A DNA stretch of 64,000 nt, from contig NZ_QGGX01000010.1 of NCBI RefSeq assembly GCF_003148805.1, positions 154,999 to 218,998 of the forward strand. Reading direction: 5' to 3'. Both the position numbers and the translations under genes were made by a program. The DNA is from Aminobacter sp. AP02. Lineage in GTDB: Bacteria; Pseudomonadota; Alphaproteobacteria; Rhizobiales; Rhizobiaceae. Numbering within the stretch: the stretch's first letter is position 1; each line of letters opens with the position of its first letter. This document shows positions 18,128-26,503 of the stretch, piece by piece. Below the pieces are notes generated by a model that saw only the letters and a program-made list of their open reading frames with translations, was not told where the DNA came from and did no database searches.

Positions 18128-19012
18128 TCAGAGCTTTCCGTATTGCGTGCGATAGGTTTCGAGCGCCGTCTCGAGCTTTTCGAGGTTCTCGGCGGTGTAG
18201 GCGGCGTAGTCGACGCCGGGGGCGGAGAGGTGGAGTTCCGAGACCATGCTCCACATCGCTTCGCGCAGCAGCGAGGCGCATTGCATGGCCGCATGCGAGC
18301 GCCTGATTTGCTGGTCGGGCGCAGCGCCGAAATAGCTGGCAAGCAGTTCGTCCGATTCTTCGCCCGTCATCCCGGCATTGGAGGCCGTGCCGGCAAGGTC
18401 GAACATTGCGGTCGAAAAACCGGCATACTCGAAGTCGATCAGCCACAGCCGCTCGCCGTCGTCGAGGAAGTTGGCCGGCAGAAGGTCGTTGTGGCTGAAG
18501 ATGATCGGCAGTGGCGCCTGTGCTTTTTCGAGCTTGTCCGCCAATTCCAGATAGCGCGGCAGTTCCGCCGTCATCCGGCTTTTGCCGGCTTGAAGTGTGC
18601 GCGCGTAGTCGCGGATGACATGGAAGGCCCAGAACATGAAGCCGGGCCCTGACACATGCCGGGGCATCTCGTCGTGGAAATGCCTGATCAGGCGGGCGAT
18701 GCGTGCCGCGTTGGCTCGCACGTCATCGGCGCCATAGGTCTTGGCGCCGAGAAATTCGGTCACCATCACGCCAGGCGCGGCATATTGCAGTTCCGGCGCG
18801 AAGCCCGCCTCATGGGCTGCCTTGGCTACCATCACCTCGCGGTCGCGAAAGACGTGATGGAAGGGAAAATCCTGGCCGAAGCGCACCACGTGGCCCCCCG
18901 AGGCATCCCTCACCACCCAGCTTTCGTTGCTGATGCCACCCTTGAGCGGTGTGATAGTCACCGTCCCGTTCCACAGCGGCAGGGCGCGGATGCGGTCCTC
19001 GCTCGTCGTCAT
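18128..19012 (-). CDS. choline/ethanolamine kinase-like phosphotransferase
   Basis: The 294-residue protein has a protein-kinase-like phosphotransferase fold. The catalytic loop is SHNDLLPANFL (Asp and Asn conserved) and the metal-binding segment is WLIDFEYAG. An N-terminal GGISNESWVVR nucleotide loop matches the choline kinase/APH family. It would transfer phosphate from ATP to a small alcohol such as choline or a related compound. The ATG at 19012 has GGAGGGG five bases upstream; a start 31 codons earlier is unlikely. It is translationally coupled to the flavoprotein gene downstream and divergent from a DeoR regulator, suggesting one catabolic unit for a methylated amino alcohol. That substrate is inference. 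Confidence 0.8.
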   Translation of the reverse strand: MTTSEDRIRALPLWNGTVTITPLKGGISNESWVVRDASGGHVVRFGQDFPFHHVFRDREVMVAKAAHEAGFAPELQYAAPGVMVTEFLGAKTYGADDVRANAARIARLIRHFHDEMPRHVSGPGFMFWAFHVIRDYARTLQAGKSRMTAELPRYLELADKLEKAQAPLPIIFSHNDLLPANFLDDGERLWLIDFEYAGFSTAMFDLAGTASNAGMTGEESDELLASYFGAAPDQQIRRSHAAMQCASLLREAMWSMVSELHLSAPGVDYAAYTAENLEKLETALETYRTQYGKL

Positions 19013-19227
19013 GAAGCCCCTCCGCGCTGTGCATGACGCGTTCCCCAGTGTCGCGTCTTGGCCTTGTTGGGTGGTAGTCTCACGCAGCGGAAGCGCCGCT
19101 GTCAACGCGAGTTTGTGGCTTTAGTTGTTTTTGTGACCGTATCTGTTGAGATTGGTTGCAATGCTGCAGTAGATTCGGGCAGTAGCTTTCTGAGTTGCGG
19201 CCATGCCGCGCATCCGACCAGGGCCGC

Positions 19228-19995
19228 ATGATGAACCATTCCAAGCGCCACAGTGAAATCCTGCGTCTGCTCAACGACGAGGGCACGATCACCATTGCCG
19301 ATCTCGCCGACAAGCTCGGCGTTTCGCTCGAGACCGTGCGGCGTGACGTAAAGCCACTGACAGCTGATGGCTCGATCCTCAAGATGCATGGCTCCATCGG
19401 CCTGCCGTCAGTGGTGGGCGAGGCACCTTTCGAGCGCCGCATGCGCGAAAACGCCGGCGCCAAGCGCGCCATCGCCAAGGCTGTCGCCGCCACCATCCAT
19501 GATGGCGAGGCGGTCATGCTCGATACCGGCACCACCACCAGCTATCTCGCCCGAGAATTGCTGGGTCATCGCCGCCTGACTGTCGTGACCAACTCGTCCG
19601 ACATCGCCAGAACGCTCGCCACCGTCAACGGCAACAAGGTCTATATGGCGGGCGGGGAGTTGCGCAGCGACAGCGGTGCCGCCTTCGGGGTCTCGGCGAT
19701 CGACTTCGTCAGCCGCTTCGCTGTCACCCATGCGGTGATCTCGGCAGGGGCCGTCGACGCGGCGAACGGGGTGATGGACTACAATCTCGAAGAAGCCGAG
19801 TTCGCCCGCGTGGTGCTGTCGCGCGGCCAGCGTTCGGTCGTCGTCACCGACCACACCAAATTCGGTCGCCAGGGGCTGGTGCAGGTCTGCGGCTTCTCCG
19901 GTTTCACCGAACTGGTCACCGATCGCCAGCCAGCGGATGATCTGGCCAGGGCTCTTGCGGACGCTGGCACGCAACTCACCATCGCGGACGGCTGA
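19228..19995 (+). CDS. DeoR/GlpR-family transcriptional regulator
   Basis: The 255-residue protein has an N-terminal DeoR helix-turn-helix (RHSEILRLLNDEGTITIADL and VSLETVRRDVKPL, about residues 5-55). A sugar-phosphate-isomerase-like sensor domain follows, containing the DTGTTTSYLARELL loop that binds phosphorylated ligands in this family. It is divergent from the kinase/flavoprotein pair with about 215 bp between starts, so it probably controls that operon in response to a phosphorylated intermediate made by the kinase. ATGs at 19228 and 19231 are adjacent and cannot be told apart. Confidence 0.85.
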   Translation: MMNHSKRHSEILRLLNDEGTITIADLADKLGVSLETVRRDVKPLTADGSILKMHGSIGLPSVVGEAPFERRMRENAGAKRAIAKAVAATIHDGEAVMLDTGTTTSYLARELLGHRRLTVVTNSSDIARTLATVNGNKVYMAGGELRSDSGAAFGVSAIDFVSRFAVTHAVISAGAVDAANGVMDYNLEEAEFARVVLSRGQRSVVVTDHTKFGRQGLVQVCGFSGFTELVTDRQPADDLARALADAGTQLTIADG

Positions 19996-19998
19996 ATC

Positions 19999-21381
19999 CT
20001 AGGCCTGCGCGAAGACCAGCCTGAAGCAGGCGCCCTTACGCTCGATGCAAGCAAGCTCGATGCGGCCGCCATGGATCTGCATGATTTCCTGCACCAGGTT
20101 GAGGCCGAGGCCCGCTCCATGTCCTCGTGGCTTGAGGCGGTAGAAGGGCTCGAAGATCCGTTCGCGCTCTTCCGCCGGCACGCCGTCACCCTCGTCCGAA
20201 ATCTCCACCGTGGCCGGGCTGTTCACAGCAATCGTGATCTTGCCTGCGCCCCCGCCATGTTCGATCGCGTTCTGTACCAGATTGGTGATGGCGCGCTCGA
20301 CAGCGGTCGGGTCGCCTTTGGCGAACAGCTGGGCGCGCGAGGGCTCGAATGACACCTCGTAACCGGCAGCAAAAGCCATCGGCGCCAGATCGAGGACAAC
20401 CCCGCGCGCCACCGCCACAAGGTCGATGCGCGAGAAGCTTTGCGCCTGCCGACCGAGGCGCTGGATATCGAGAAGCTGATCGGTGAGCGTCGACAACCGC
20501 GCCGTATCCTGCAAGAGCCTTGCGCGCTCGGGCGTAGCCGGCAGCGATGTGATGCGGGTGTTGAGGATGGCCACCGGCGTGCGCAATTCATGCGCTGCGT
20601 CGATCAGAAATCTCTGGTGCCTTTCATAGCCCCTGTCCAGCCGGTCGAGTGCGCCATTGACGGCTTTCACCAGCGGTGCGATCTCCGAGGGGATACGCTC
20701 CACGGGCAGCCGCACGCCGCGTTCGTCTATGTCGATCTTCTCGGCCTGGGCGGCCGCCTGCCTCAGGCCTCGGAACGCGCTGCGCACCACCAATGGGATC
20801 ACCAGCAGCGTCGCCACCGCCATCACAGCGCCGACCGGCAGGATGACCTCCGTGAAAATTCCCGGCGTAGCGTAAATCAGCGCCGAAACCCTGAAGCGCC
20901 CTTGGGCGCCAGTGAAGATCTGGACCCTTCCGGCGCTTGTGTCGTACCACTGGACCGTCGCAGCTGGCAGTGTCGTGCCCTTCTTCCAGACTAGCTTGGC
21001 GGTGTCGATATGGTCGAGGGCGGCGGCCATGCGGGTGAATTCCGGCGGGACCGTGCCCTCCGACAGCGTATGCCCCTGCTCGTCGCGCAACACGAACCAA
21101 AGATCCGGCACTTCCTCGCGTAGATCCGCCAGTGACGGGGTACTCTTGAGGACAAGCTCGCCCGCGTCGTCCCGGCGGACCACCTTTTGCAGCACCTCGA
21201 CCGCCCGGCCCTCGTAATGGTCCGGGATGACGCCGGTGACGATGAGGGCGCCGAGGATCATGGCGATCAGCAGCGTCAGCAGGATCACCTGCAGGATCAC
21301 GAGGCGCCAGACCAGACGCCATTTCAGCGAGATCGGGCGGAAGAACCGGCCGAGCGAGCGTAGAATCCGCGAGGCGTTCAT
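19999..21381 (-). CDS. two-component sensor histidine kinase
   Basis: The 460-residue inner-membrane kinase has transmembrane helices at about 27-50 and 178-200 around a periplasmic sensor loop of about 125 residues. A HAMP-like linker, a HisKA domain with the phosphorylated His264 in DAAHELRTP, and an ATPase domain with NLVQNAIEH, ISDEGDGVP and GAGLGLNLV follow. The start overlaps the response-regulator stop by four bases (ATGA), so the two are co-translated. The signal is unknown; the layout resembles envelope-stress or antimicrobial-peptide sensors. Confidence 0.9.
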   Translation of the reverse strand: MNASRILRSLGRFFRPISLKWRLVWRLVILQVILLTLLIAMILGALIVTGVIPDHYEGRAVEVLQKVVRRDDAGELVLKSTPSLADLREEVPDLWFVLRDEQGHTLSEGTVPPEFTRMAAALDHIDTAKLVWKKGTTLPAATVQWYDTSAGRVQIFTGAQGRFRVSALIYATPGIFTEVILPVGAVMAVATLLVIPLVVRSAFRGLRQAAAQAEKIDIDERGVRLPVERIPSEIAPLVKAVNGALDRLDRGYERHQRFLIDAAHELRTPVAILNTRITSLPATPERARLLQDTARLSTLTDQLLDIQRLGRQAQSFSRIDLVAVARGVVLDLAPMAFAAGYEVSFEPSRAQLFAKGDPTAVERAITNLVQNAIEHGGGAGKITIAVNSPATVEISDEGDGVPAEERERIFEPFYRLKPRGHGAGLGLNLVQEIMQIHGGRIELACIERKGACFRLVFAQA

Positions 21382-22052
21382 GAAATCTCGCGCAGGAGGT
21401 AGCCGACGCCGCGCACACCGTTGATCTCCACCTTGCCGTCGGCTTCAGCCAGCTTGCGCCGCAGCCGCGACACATGCGTGTCGAGTGCGTTGGACTGGAT
21501 CTCGTCGTCGAGGCCGAACACGGCCTCCATCAGCGACGAGCGCTGCACCATCCGGCCCGTGCGCCGCAACAGCGCCTCCAGAACCAGCAGTTCGCGACGG
21601 GGCAACGCCATGGGCTCACCACGGACCAGGACCTCGCGGTGGCCGAAGTCGAAGGCGAGATCGCCGGCATGGATGACCTGGGTCTGCACGTTGGCCGGCC
21701 GGCGCAGCAGCGCGCGCAGCCGGGCCAGCAATTCCTCGAAGGCGAAGGGTTTGGCGAGATAATCATCGGCCCCCATGTCCAGCCCGTCGACCTTGTCGGA
21801 AGTGTCGCTGCGTGCCGTCAGCACCAGAACCGGTGTCGCGTTTCCGCGCGCACGCAGCTTTGGCACCAGGGTCAGGCCGTCGCCGTCGGGCAGCTGGCGA
21901 TCGAGCAGGATAGCGTCATAGCTTTCGCTGGCGGCGAAATCGCCGGCCTCCAGCAATGATGTGGCGTGGTCCACGACCATGTCATACCGTCGCAACGCCG
22001 TCCGCATAGCCGACGCCAGTTCTGGCTCGTCTTCAACTAGCAATATGCGCAT
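21378..22052 (-). CDS. OmpR-family response regulator
   Basis: The 224-residue protein has a receiver domain (acidic pocket VEDEPE, phospho-acceptor Asp51 in AILLDRQLPDGDG, conserved Thr in VLTARSD and Lys in YLAKPF) and a winged-helix DNA-binding domain with LDTHVSRLRRKL. It forms an operon with the sensor kinase and is divergent from the PmtA-like/DedA pair; 209 bp separate the starts. It may regulate that neighbouring membrane-lipid pair, but no operator was identified. Confidence 0.92.
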   Translation of the reverse strand: MRILLVEDEPELASAMRTALRRYDMVVDHATSLLEAGDFAASESYDAILLDRQLPDGDGLTLVPKLRARGNATPVLVLTARSDTSDKVDGLDMGADDYLAKPFAFEELLARLRALLRRPANVQTQVIHAGDLAFDFGHREVLVRGEPMALPRRELLVLEALLRRTGRMVQRSSLMEAVFGLDDEIQSNALDTHVSRLRRKLAEADGKVEINGVRGVGYLLREIS

Positions 22053-22261
22053 CTGTTCCTCGAAGGTCCCTTGAGAGCCGCCCGGCTACGTCATGAACAT
22101 TGCGGAAGCATTGCGAAACAAAGACGCTGAACAAACGCAAGCACCAAATTGCTTGATACGGCACCTTTCCTGCAATGCCTGTGTAATCCAGTGGCCGCAC
22201 ACAGCTTTCGCTACAGGCTGGCGACCGGTTCGCCGGCAGACGATTTCGAAAGAGGTTCGCA

Positions 22262-22861
22262 ATGGCCGCAAACGACACATTATCCTATCTCATGGCATGG
22301 GCCACGGCGCCACTCAAGGTTGCTTCCATAGCGCCGTCCAGTTCAAGCTTGGCAAAGCTGATGACCCAGGATCTTGGACCCGACACCGGGCCTGTTCTGG
22401 AGCTTGGAGCGGGTACGGGGCCGTTCACCCGCGCCATGCTGGCGCGCGGCGTCAGGGAAAGCGATATGACGCTGATCGAGTTCAACGCCGATCTCGCCCA
22501 TCTGCTCCGGTGCCGGTTTCCCAAGTCTCGCGTGCTGGAGATGGATGCAGCCGAACTGCGCTGCAAGCCGCTTTATGAAACGCCGCTCGCCGGTGCTGCT
22601 ATCAGCGGGCTGCCGTTCCTGGCGATTCCGCCGCGCCAGACGCTCGCCATCCTCGAAGGCGTTTTCGCCAATGTCAGGGCAGGCGGGGCGATGTATATCT
22701 TCACCTACGGCTTCCGTTGCCCTATTGATCAGTCGCTGCTCGACAGGCTCGATCTCGAGGTGACCCGGGTCGGCCATACTTTCCGCAATCTGCCGCCGGC
22801 GGCTGTCTATCGGATCACCAGGATGAAGCCGGCAAAGATCTACGACTGGCGTTTTGCATGA
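22262..22861 (+). CDS. PmtA-like SAM-dependent methyltransferase
   Basis: The 199-residue protein has the SAM-binding motif LELGAGTGPFTRAML (about residues 46-60), an acidic residue after the second strand (IEFNADLA) and a FxxIPPRQTLAILEG segment. It resembles the rhizobial-type phosphatidylethanolamine N-methyltransferases (PmtA), which methylate PE toward phosphatidylcholine, and rRNA-dimethylase-like folds. It has a GAGG ribosome site seven bases upstream. Its end overlaps the DedA gene by four bases. The phospholipid role is supported by similarity and neighbour only. Confidence 0.65.
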   Translation: MAANDTLSYLMAWATAPLKVASIAPSSSSLAKLMTQDLGPDTGPVLELGAGTGPFTRAMLARGVRESDMTLIEFNADLAHLLRCRFPKSRVLEMDAAELRCKPLYETPLAGAAISGLPFLAIPPRQTLAILEGVFANVRAGGAMYIFTYGFRCPIDQSLLDRLDLEVTRVGHTFRNLPPAAVYRITRMKPAKIYDWRFA

Positions 22862-23481
22862 TTCCATCGATCCTGGGTTTCGGTCTGGTCGGCGCGGCAT
22901 GCCTTGCGTTCATGGAGAAGGTTTCGCCGGTCCCGCCGTCGCATGTGCTGCTGCTGTTTCTCGGCATGACCGCCGCGCCCCACGTGCCGATGCTTGTCGC
23001 GCTGATGCTTGCGACCACGCTCGGCTCGACCCTGGGTTCGATGATCTGGTATGCGGGCGGCAACTGGCTGGGGCCCGACCGCGCCAACGACTTCGTCAAG
23101 CGTTTCGGCAAATACGTCTTCCTCAAGCACGCGACCTATCAAAAGCTGACGCATGCCTATCGCCGCAACAACTTCCGCGCTTCGCTGATCGCCCAGCTGG
23201 TGCCGGTGGCGCGAACCTACCTCGCGCTCGAGGCAGGCGTGCTGCGCCTTTCGTTCGTGCCTTTCGCGCTTGCCACCATATGCGGCGCTTTTCTCTGGAA
23301 CGCCGCCTTTCTGGTCGGCGGCTATCTGATGCGCGACGGCGACCACGACCCGGTGACGATCGGATTCCGCATTGTCGCCATCGTTGTCCTCGCCGAGATC
23401 GTCTTCCTGCTGGCATTGCGACACAGCACCCGTGGGACGGCCGACAGCCATCCCTCGGGCGAAACGCATCCTCGGCCCTAG
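22858..23481 (+). CDS. DedA/SNARE-associated family membrane protein
   Basis: The 207-residue protein has four to five membrane segments and the DedA core: FMEKVSPVPPSHVLLLFLG near the N terminus, GNWLG, then the conserved Arg-containing VPVARTYLALEAG-type motif (about residues 118-130). DedA proteins help move lipid carriers such as undecaprenyl phosphate, or phospholipids, across the inner membrane. It is translationally coupled to the PmtA-like gene, which fits a joint role in membrane lipids. Confidence 0.82.
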   Translation: MIPSILGFGLVGAACLAFMEKVSPVPPSHVLLLFLGMTAAPHVPMLVALMLATTLGSTLGSMIWYAGGNWLGPDRANDFVKRFGKYVFLKHATYQKLTHAYRRNNFRASLIAQLVPVARTYLALEAGVLRLSFVPFALATICGAFLWNAAFLVGGYLMRDGDHDPVTIGFRIVAIVVLAEIVFLLALRHSTRGTADSHPSGETHPRP

Positions 23482-23518
23482 AGCACGATCCGGGTGCTCG
23501 GATGGAGTGGGCTCCAAC

Positions 23519-23836
23519 CTAGTCCTTGATCACCCGGTAGATGTTCCAGTACGACGATCCTGAAACCACCAGCGGCTCCAACTGCTTGCCCCACTTGGCA
23601 TGGGCGTCGATCTTGGAGATCTTGGCGAACATCTCTTCCAGTTGAGTCAGGCTCTCCACCGTGTGATTGACTTCGACGGTGGCTTCCTTGGCGCCGACCG
23701 ATCCGCTCAGGATCTGCAAGGCCATCTTGTCGACACCGGCCTGTGGACCGATCTCGCGCTCCCATTGGCGCAAAAGCTCAATTGCGGCCTGCTTGTGCCC
23801 GAAGCGGGCATCGATCTTCCAGCGTGCGACGAACAT
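23519..23836 (-). CDS. hypothetical small protein, possible dimeric alpha/beta barrel
   Basis: The 105-residue protein is not recognised. It opens with FVARWKIDARFGHKQAAIELL and has alternating strands and helices of a ferredoxin-like layout, seen in dimeric alpha/beta-barrel enzymes. The ATG at 23836 has AGGAGG eight bases upstream and is preferred over a start 15 codons earlier. It is the last gene of a four-gene minus-strand cluster headed by the hydrolase-cyclase-LuxR regulator, 41 bp after the SnoaL-like gene. Confidence 0.65.
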   Translation of the reverse strand: MFVARWKIDARFGHKQAAIELLRQWEREIGPQAGVDKMALQILSGSVGAKEATVEVNHTVESLTQLEEMFAKISKIDAHAKWGKQLEPLVVSGSSYWNIYRVIKD

Positions 23837-23877
23837 GGCTTCCTCCTGTCTACGGGCGACCATTCGCCCGCATTCGA

Positions 23878-24240
23878 TCACTCGTCCCAGGCCTGGACCA
23901 CGGTTTGCCGCGAAATCTTGCCGTCCTTGAGCTCAAGCATGGCGGCGCAGAACACCTTGGTTCCGTCGGGGTAGGCACAGGCTTGCGAGAAGGCGAGGCT
24001 GTCGCCTTGCGCGATGGTGGTGTCGACGCGATGGCTCATCGCGCGACTGCAAATGTCGTCCCAGAAGGTGGTGATTGCCGCGCGTCCGCGGATTTCGCGC
24101 GGCTTGCTCGGCGGATTGTTGCGGTCGATGACACGTACCAGCGCGTCGTCGGCATAGAAGCTGGACAGCATCTTGCCGTCGCGGCTTTCGATCGCCTTCT
24201 TGATCGAGGCACCGGTCACGGGTTCCTTGGTGGCAAGCAT
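23878..24240 (-). CDS. SnoaL/NTF2-like protein
   Basis: The 120-residue product has the NTF2-like cone-fold pattern: an N-terminal helix (ASIKKAIESRDGKMLSSFYADDALVRVID), an IRGRAAITTFWDDI segment and a C-terminal strand (LELKDGKISRQTVVQAWDE). Members include polyketide cyclases, ketosteroid isomerases and binding proteins. It lies in the cluster under the LuxR-type regulator, after a GC hairpin that separates it from the AhpD-like gene. It could be a small isomerase/hydrolase or a ligand-binding protein. Confidence 0.75.
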   Translation of the reverse strand: MLATKEPVTGASIKKAIESRDGKMLSSFYADDALVRVIDRNNPPSKPREIRGRAAITTFWDDICSRAMSHRVDTTIAQGDSLAFSQACAYPDGTKVFCAAMLELKDGKISRQTVVQAWDE

Positions 24241-24255
24241 TTTATCCTCCTGTCG

Positions 24256-24272
24256 GCCGCTCCGCGAGCGGC
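24256..24272 (-). promoter_or_regulatory. intercistronic GC hairpin
   Basis: A perfect 7-bp inverted repeat (GCCGCTC-cgc-GAGCGGC) lies in the 96-bp gap between the AhpD-like and SnoaL-like genes, 16 bp before the SnoaL start. No T-tract follows, so it is more likely a message-processing or stabilising hairpin than a terminator. Confidence 0.5.
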
Positions 24273-24336
24273 GCTGTCTTGGATGGTCCGGCAGCCAAGG
24301 ACCGCGAAACGCGGCCCGCCGCCCCGTAGAAATCAG

Positions 24337-24810
24337 CTACTGCGATTTGGCCTTGGCCGCCGCCATCACTGTGTCGACCTCCTGCTTGAACTGGGGCAGG
24401 TCGACCTGCATGCCGTTCAGCACCGTCGACCAATGCCGCACGATCGCCGACATCGCCACGGCCTCGCGGATTTCCTCGTCCGTCGCGCCATTGGCCTTTG
24501 CGGCTGCTGTGTGGAAATAGATGCAGTACTGGCACGGTATCTGGGCAGCGACGGCAAGGCCGACAAGTTCCTTGGTCTTGCCGTTCAGTTCGGTCTTGGG
24601 ATTGAGCTGCACGCTCTTGAATTCAGCCCATGCGCCGGCAACGCCGGCCTCCGGAAACGCCTTGAAGAAGCTCGGCACCGAGCCGAGCGTGGCCGCGATG
24701 TCCTTGTAGGTTGCTTGAGCCGAGCTGTCCTCGGCTCGGGCGTCCGATACGACGAACGTTGCCAGGCCGGCTATCGCCAGCGACGCAAGCAGTCCGATTG
24801 CCTTGGTCAT
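24337..24810 (-). CDS. exported carboxymuconolactone decarboxylase/AhpD-like protein
   Basis: The 157-residue product has a signal peptide (cleavage near ARA, residue 26) followed by an AhpD-like helical domain with the redox motif IPCQYCIYFH (Cys93, Cys96, His100). AhpD-fold proteins act as alkylhydroperoxidases or decarboxylases; a secreted form is unusual but known. GGAGGAAG precedes the ATG at 24810. It is the first small gene downstream of the hydrolase-cyclase-LuxR regulator on the same strand, about 100 bp after it. Confidence 0.82.
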   Translation of the reverse strand: MTKAIGLLASLAIAGLATFVVSDARAEDSSAQATYKDIAATLGSVPSFFKAFPEAGVAGAWAEFKSVQLNPKTELNGKTKELVGLAVAAQIPCQYCIYFHTAAAKANGATDEEIREAVAMSAIVRHWSTVLNGMQVDLPQFKQEVDTVMAAAKAKSQ

Positions 24811-24911
24811 GTCTTCCTCCATTCGCAGGTCAGTGTTTCAGCCTGTCTGGATGGGAAGAATTTGTAGTCCTTGGCGCCGTCCTTCCGCTTCGCCCGAAAG
24901 GGCCATCTCCG

Positions 24912-26492
24912 CTATGGCCCGTCCGGGCCAGTCTGCCGCGCCGCGAATGCTGCAGCCGCCGCCCGCGAGGGAAGGTCGAGCTTCAACAGGATGTTGGCGA
25001 CATGGCGTTTGACCGTGTGTTCGCTGAGGCTGAGTTCGGCTGCGATCGCCGCATTGCTCTTGCCGTCGGCAATCAACGCCACCACCTCGTTCTCACGCGC
25101 GGTCAGTGCCGATGGTTCGACAGCGATCACGCGGCTACGGCACGCCGGTTCGAGATGCTGTTCCGAGGTCGCCTGGACCAAAGCCAGCGGCTCGTCGAGG
25201 TCATCGAACATAACCTTGCCGACATCCGTGAAATGCAGGCCCGAGCCGGCAGCGAGGTCGGCCACCAGCCGCGAGGCGAGGATATCTCCGCGTTCGGCAC
25301 GATCGGCGATCTGCACCGCCACCCGCATCGCAAGTCCCGTTGGCGGGCCGCGCATCTCGACCTCGCCGACATGTACTCCGTGGGCGCTGGCGATGCCGAT
25401 ATCCTGGGCCGCTTCGCGCAGCGCCGAGGCGCAGCGGACCGCCCGCGCTGGCCCGTCGAAGCGCGAGACAAGCGTTTCGCCATGCTGGTCGGCGATGCGT
25501 CCGCCATGGCGGCCGACGATCAGCCGCCAGGTCTCGTGGAAGCGCTCGCTGCGCTCGCTCCACATCCGGTCGCCCAAACGTGCGGTATCGGAAATGCGCG
25601 TGACGAGCAGGGCAGCAAGTACCCGCTCGGTCTCAGGCGCCGCATGTGTGCCGGTCAGGAACTCTTCGACAAGGTCGGCGACACGGTTGACGTCGCCGGT
25701 CCAGATCGGATGGTCGCGTCCGGTGACCTCCACAAGGCGCGCGCCTGGTATTTTCTGGGCGAGATAGCGGCTGGCATCGGGATTGACGCGGGCGTCGTTG
25801 CGGCGATGGATCAGCAAGGTCGGCGCCCGGATACTGGCCAGCACGCCACGCACGTCGATTTCGGCGTTCATCCGGGCAAGCGCCGCCGCTGCGGTTGGAC
25901 TCGCCGATAGCCGTTCGAAGCGCCCCCACCAGGTGGCAAAACGGGTATCGTCGAGCCGCCCTGGCGCGAAATTCTGAAGTGTTGCCCCGGTACCCCAGGA
26001 CGTCTCCGCGTCTGCGATGAAAGCGTCGAGCCGCTCAGGGCTCATCACCCACTTATGGAAATGCGCGTAGCCGCCATAAAGCACGAGCGAGCGCGTCCGT
26101 TCGGGATAGGTCGCTGCGAAAAGGATCGCCATTGGAGCGCCTTCCGAGGCGCCGAGGATTGCCGCTCGGCTGCTTCCGGCGGCATCCATCACCACGCGCA
26201 CGTCGTCCATGCGCGTTTCCAGGCTCGGCAGCGCATGCGTGTCGACCCGGTCGGAAAGCCCGGTGCCGCGCTTGTCGAACAGGATCAGGCGGGAAAAGGC
26301 GGAAAGTCGTGAAAGCAGCCGGCTGTAACCCTCGTCTTCCCAGTGAAGGTCGAGATTGGAGATGAATCCGGGAACGAAGACGAGGTCGAACGATCCCTGG
26401 CCGACCACCTGATAGGCGATCCGCACGTCACCACTGCGGGCATATCGGGTCGCGATCGGCCTTGGCACAGCCATTCCACCTGCGGATTGCAT
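24912..26492 (-). CDS. three-domain regulator: alpha/beta hydrolase, degenerate cyclase, LuxR HTH
   Basis: The 526-residue protein has three parts. Residues 1-280 form an alpha/beta hydrolase with a complete apparent triad (Ser116 in GASEG, Asp233, His261). Residues 285-430 look like a class III cyclase homology domain, but the metal-binding aspartates are missing (LLVTRISDTARL in place of a D-containing motif), so it is probably a non-catalytic sensor. Residues 458-522 are a LuxR-type helix-turn-helix (SALTARENEVVALIADGKSN). It likely binds or hydrolyses a small ester or lactone and controls transcription. The start is uncertain: ATG at 26492 or six codons later. A palindrome lies just upstream. 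Confidence 0.82.
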   Translation of the reverse strand: MQSAGGMAVPRPIATRYARSGDVRIAYQVVGQGSFDLVFVPGFISNLDLHWEDEGYSRLLSRLSAFSRLILFDKRGTGLSDRVDTHALPSLETRMDDVRVVMDAAGSSRAAILGASEGAPMAILFAATYPERTRSLVLYGGYAHFHKWVMSPERLDAFIADAETSWGTGATLQNFAPGRLDDTRFATWWGRFERLSASPTAAAALARMNAEIDVRGVLASIRAPTLLIHRRNDARVNPDASRYLAQKIPGARLVEVTGRDHPIWTGDVNRVADLVEEFLTGTHAAPETERVLAALLVTRISDTARLGDRMWSERSERFHETWRLIVGRHGGRIADQHGETLVSRFDGPARAVRCASALREAAQDIGIASAHGVHVGEVEMRGPPTGLAMRVAVQIADRAERGDILASRLVADLAAGSGLHFTDVGKVMFDDLDEPLALVQATSEQHLEPACRSRVIAVEPSALTARENEVVALIADGKSNAAIAAELSLSEHTVKRHVANILLKLDLPSRAAAAAFAARQTGPDGP

Positions 26493-26503
26493 TAGGAATT
26501 GCT

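Noticed and set aside
18126..18446. A 107-codon N-terminal extension of the dimethylglycine-dehydrogenase-like gene
   Set aside because: It lies inside the phosphotransferase gene on the same strand in another frame. The FAD motif begins right after the ATG at 18125, and that gene's stop is two bases away.
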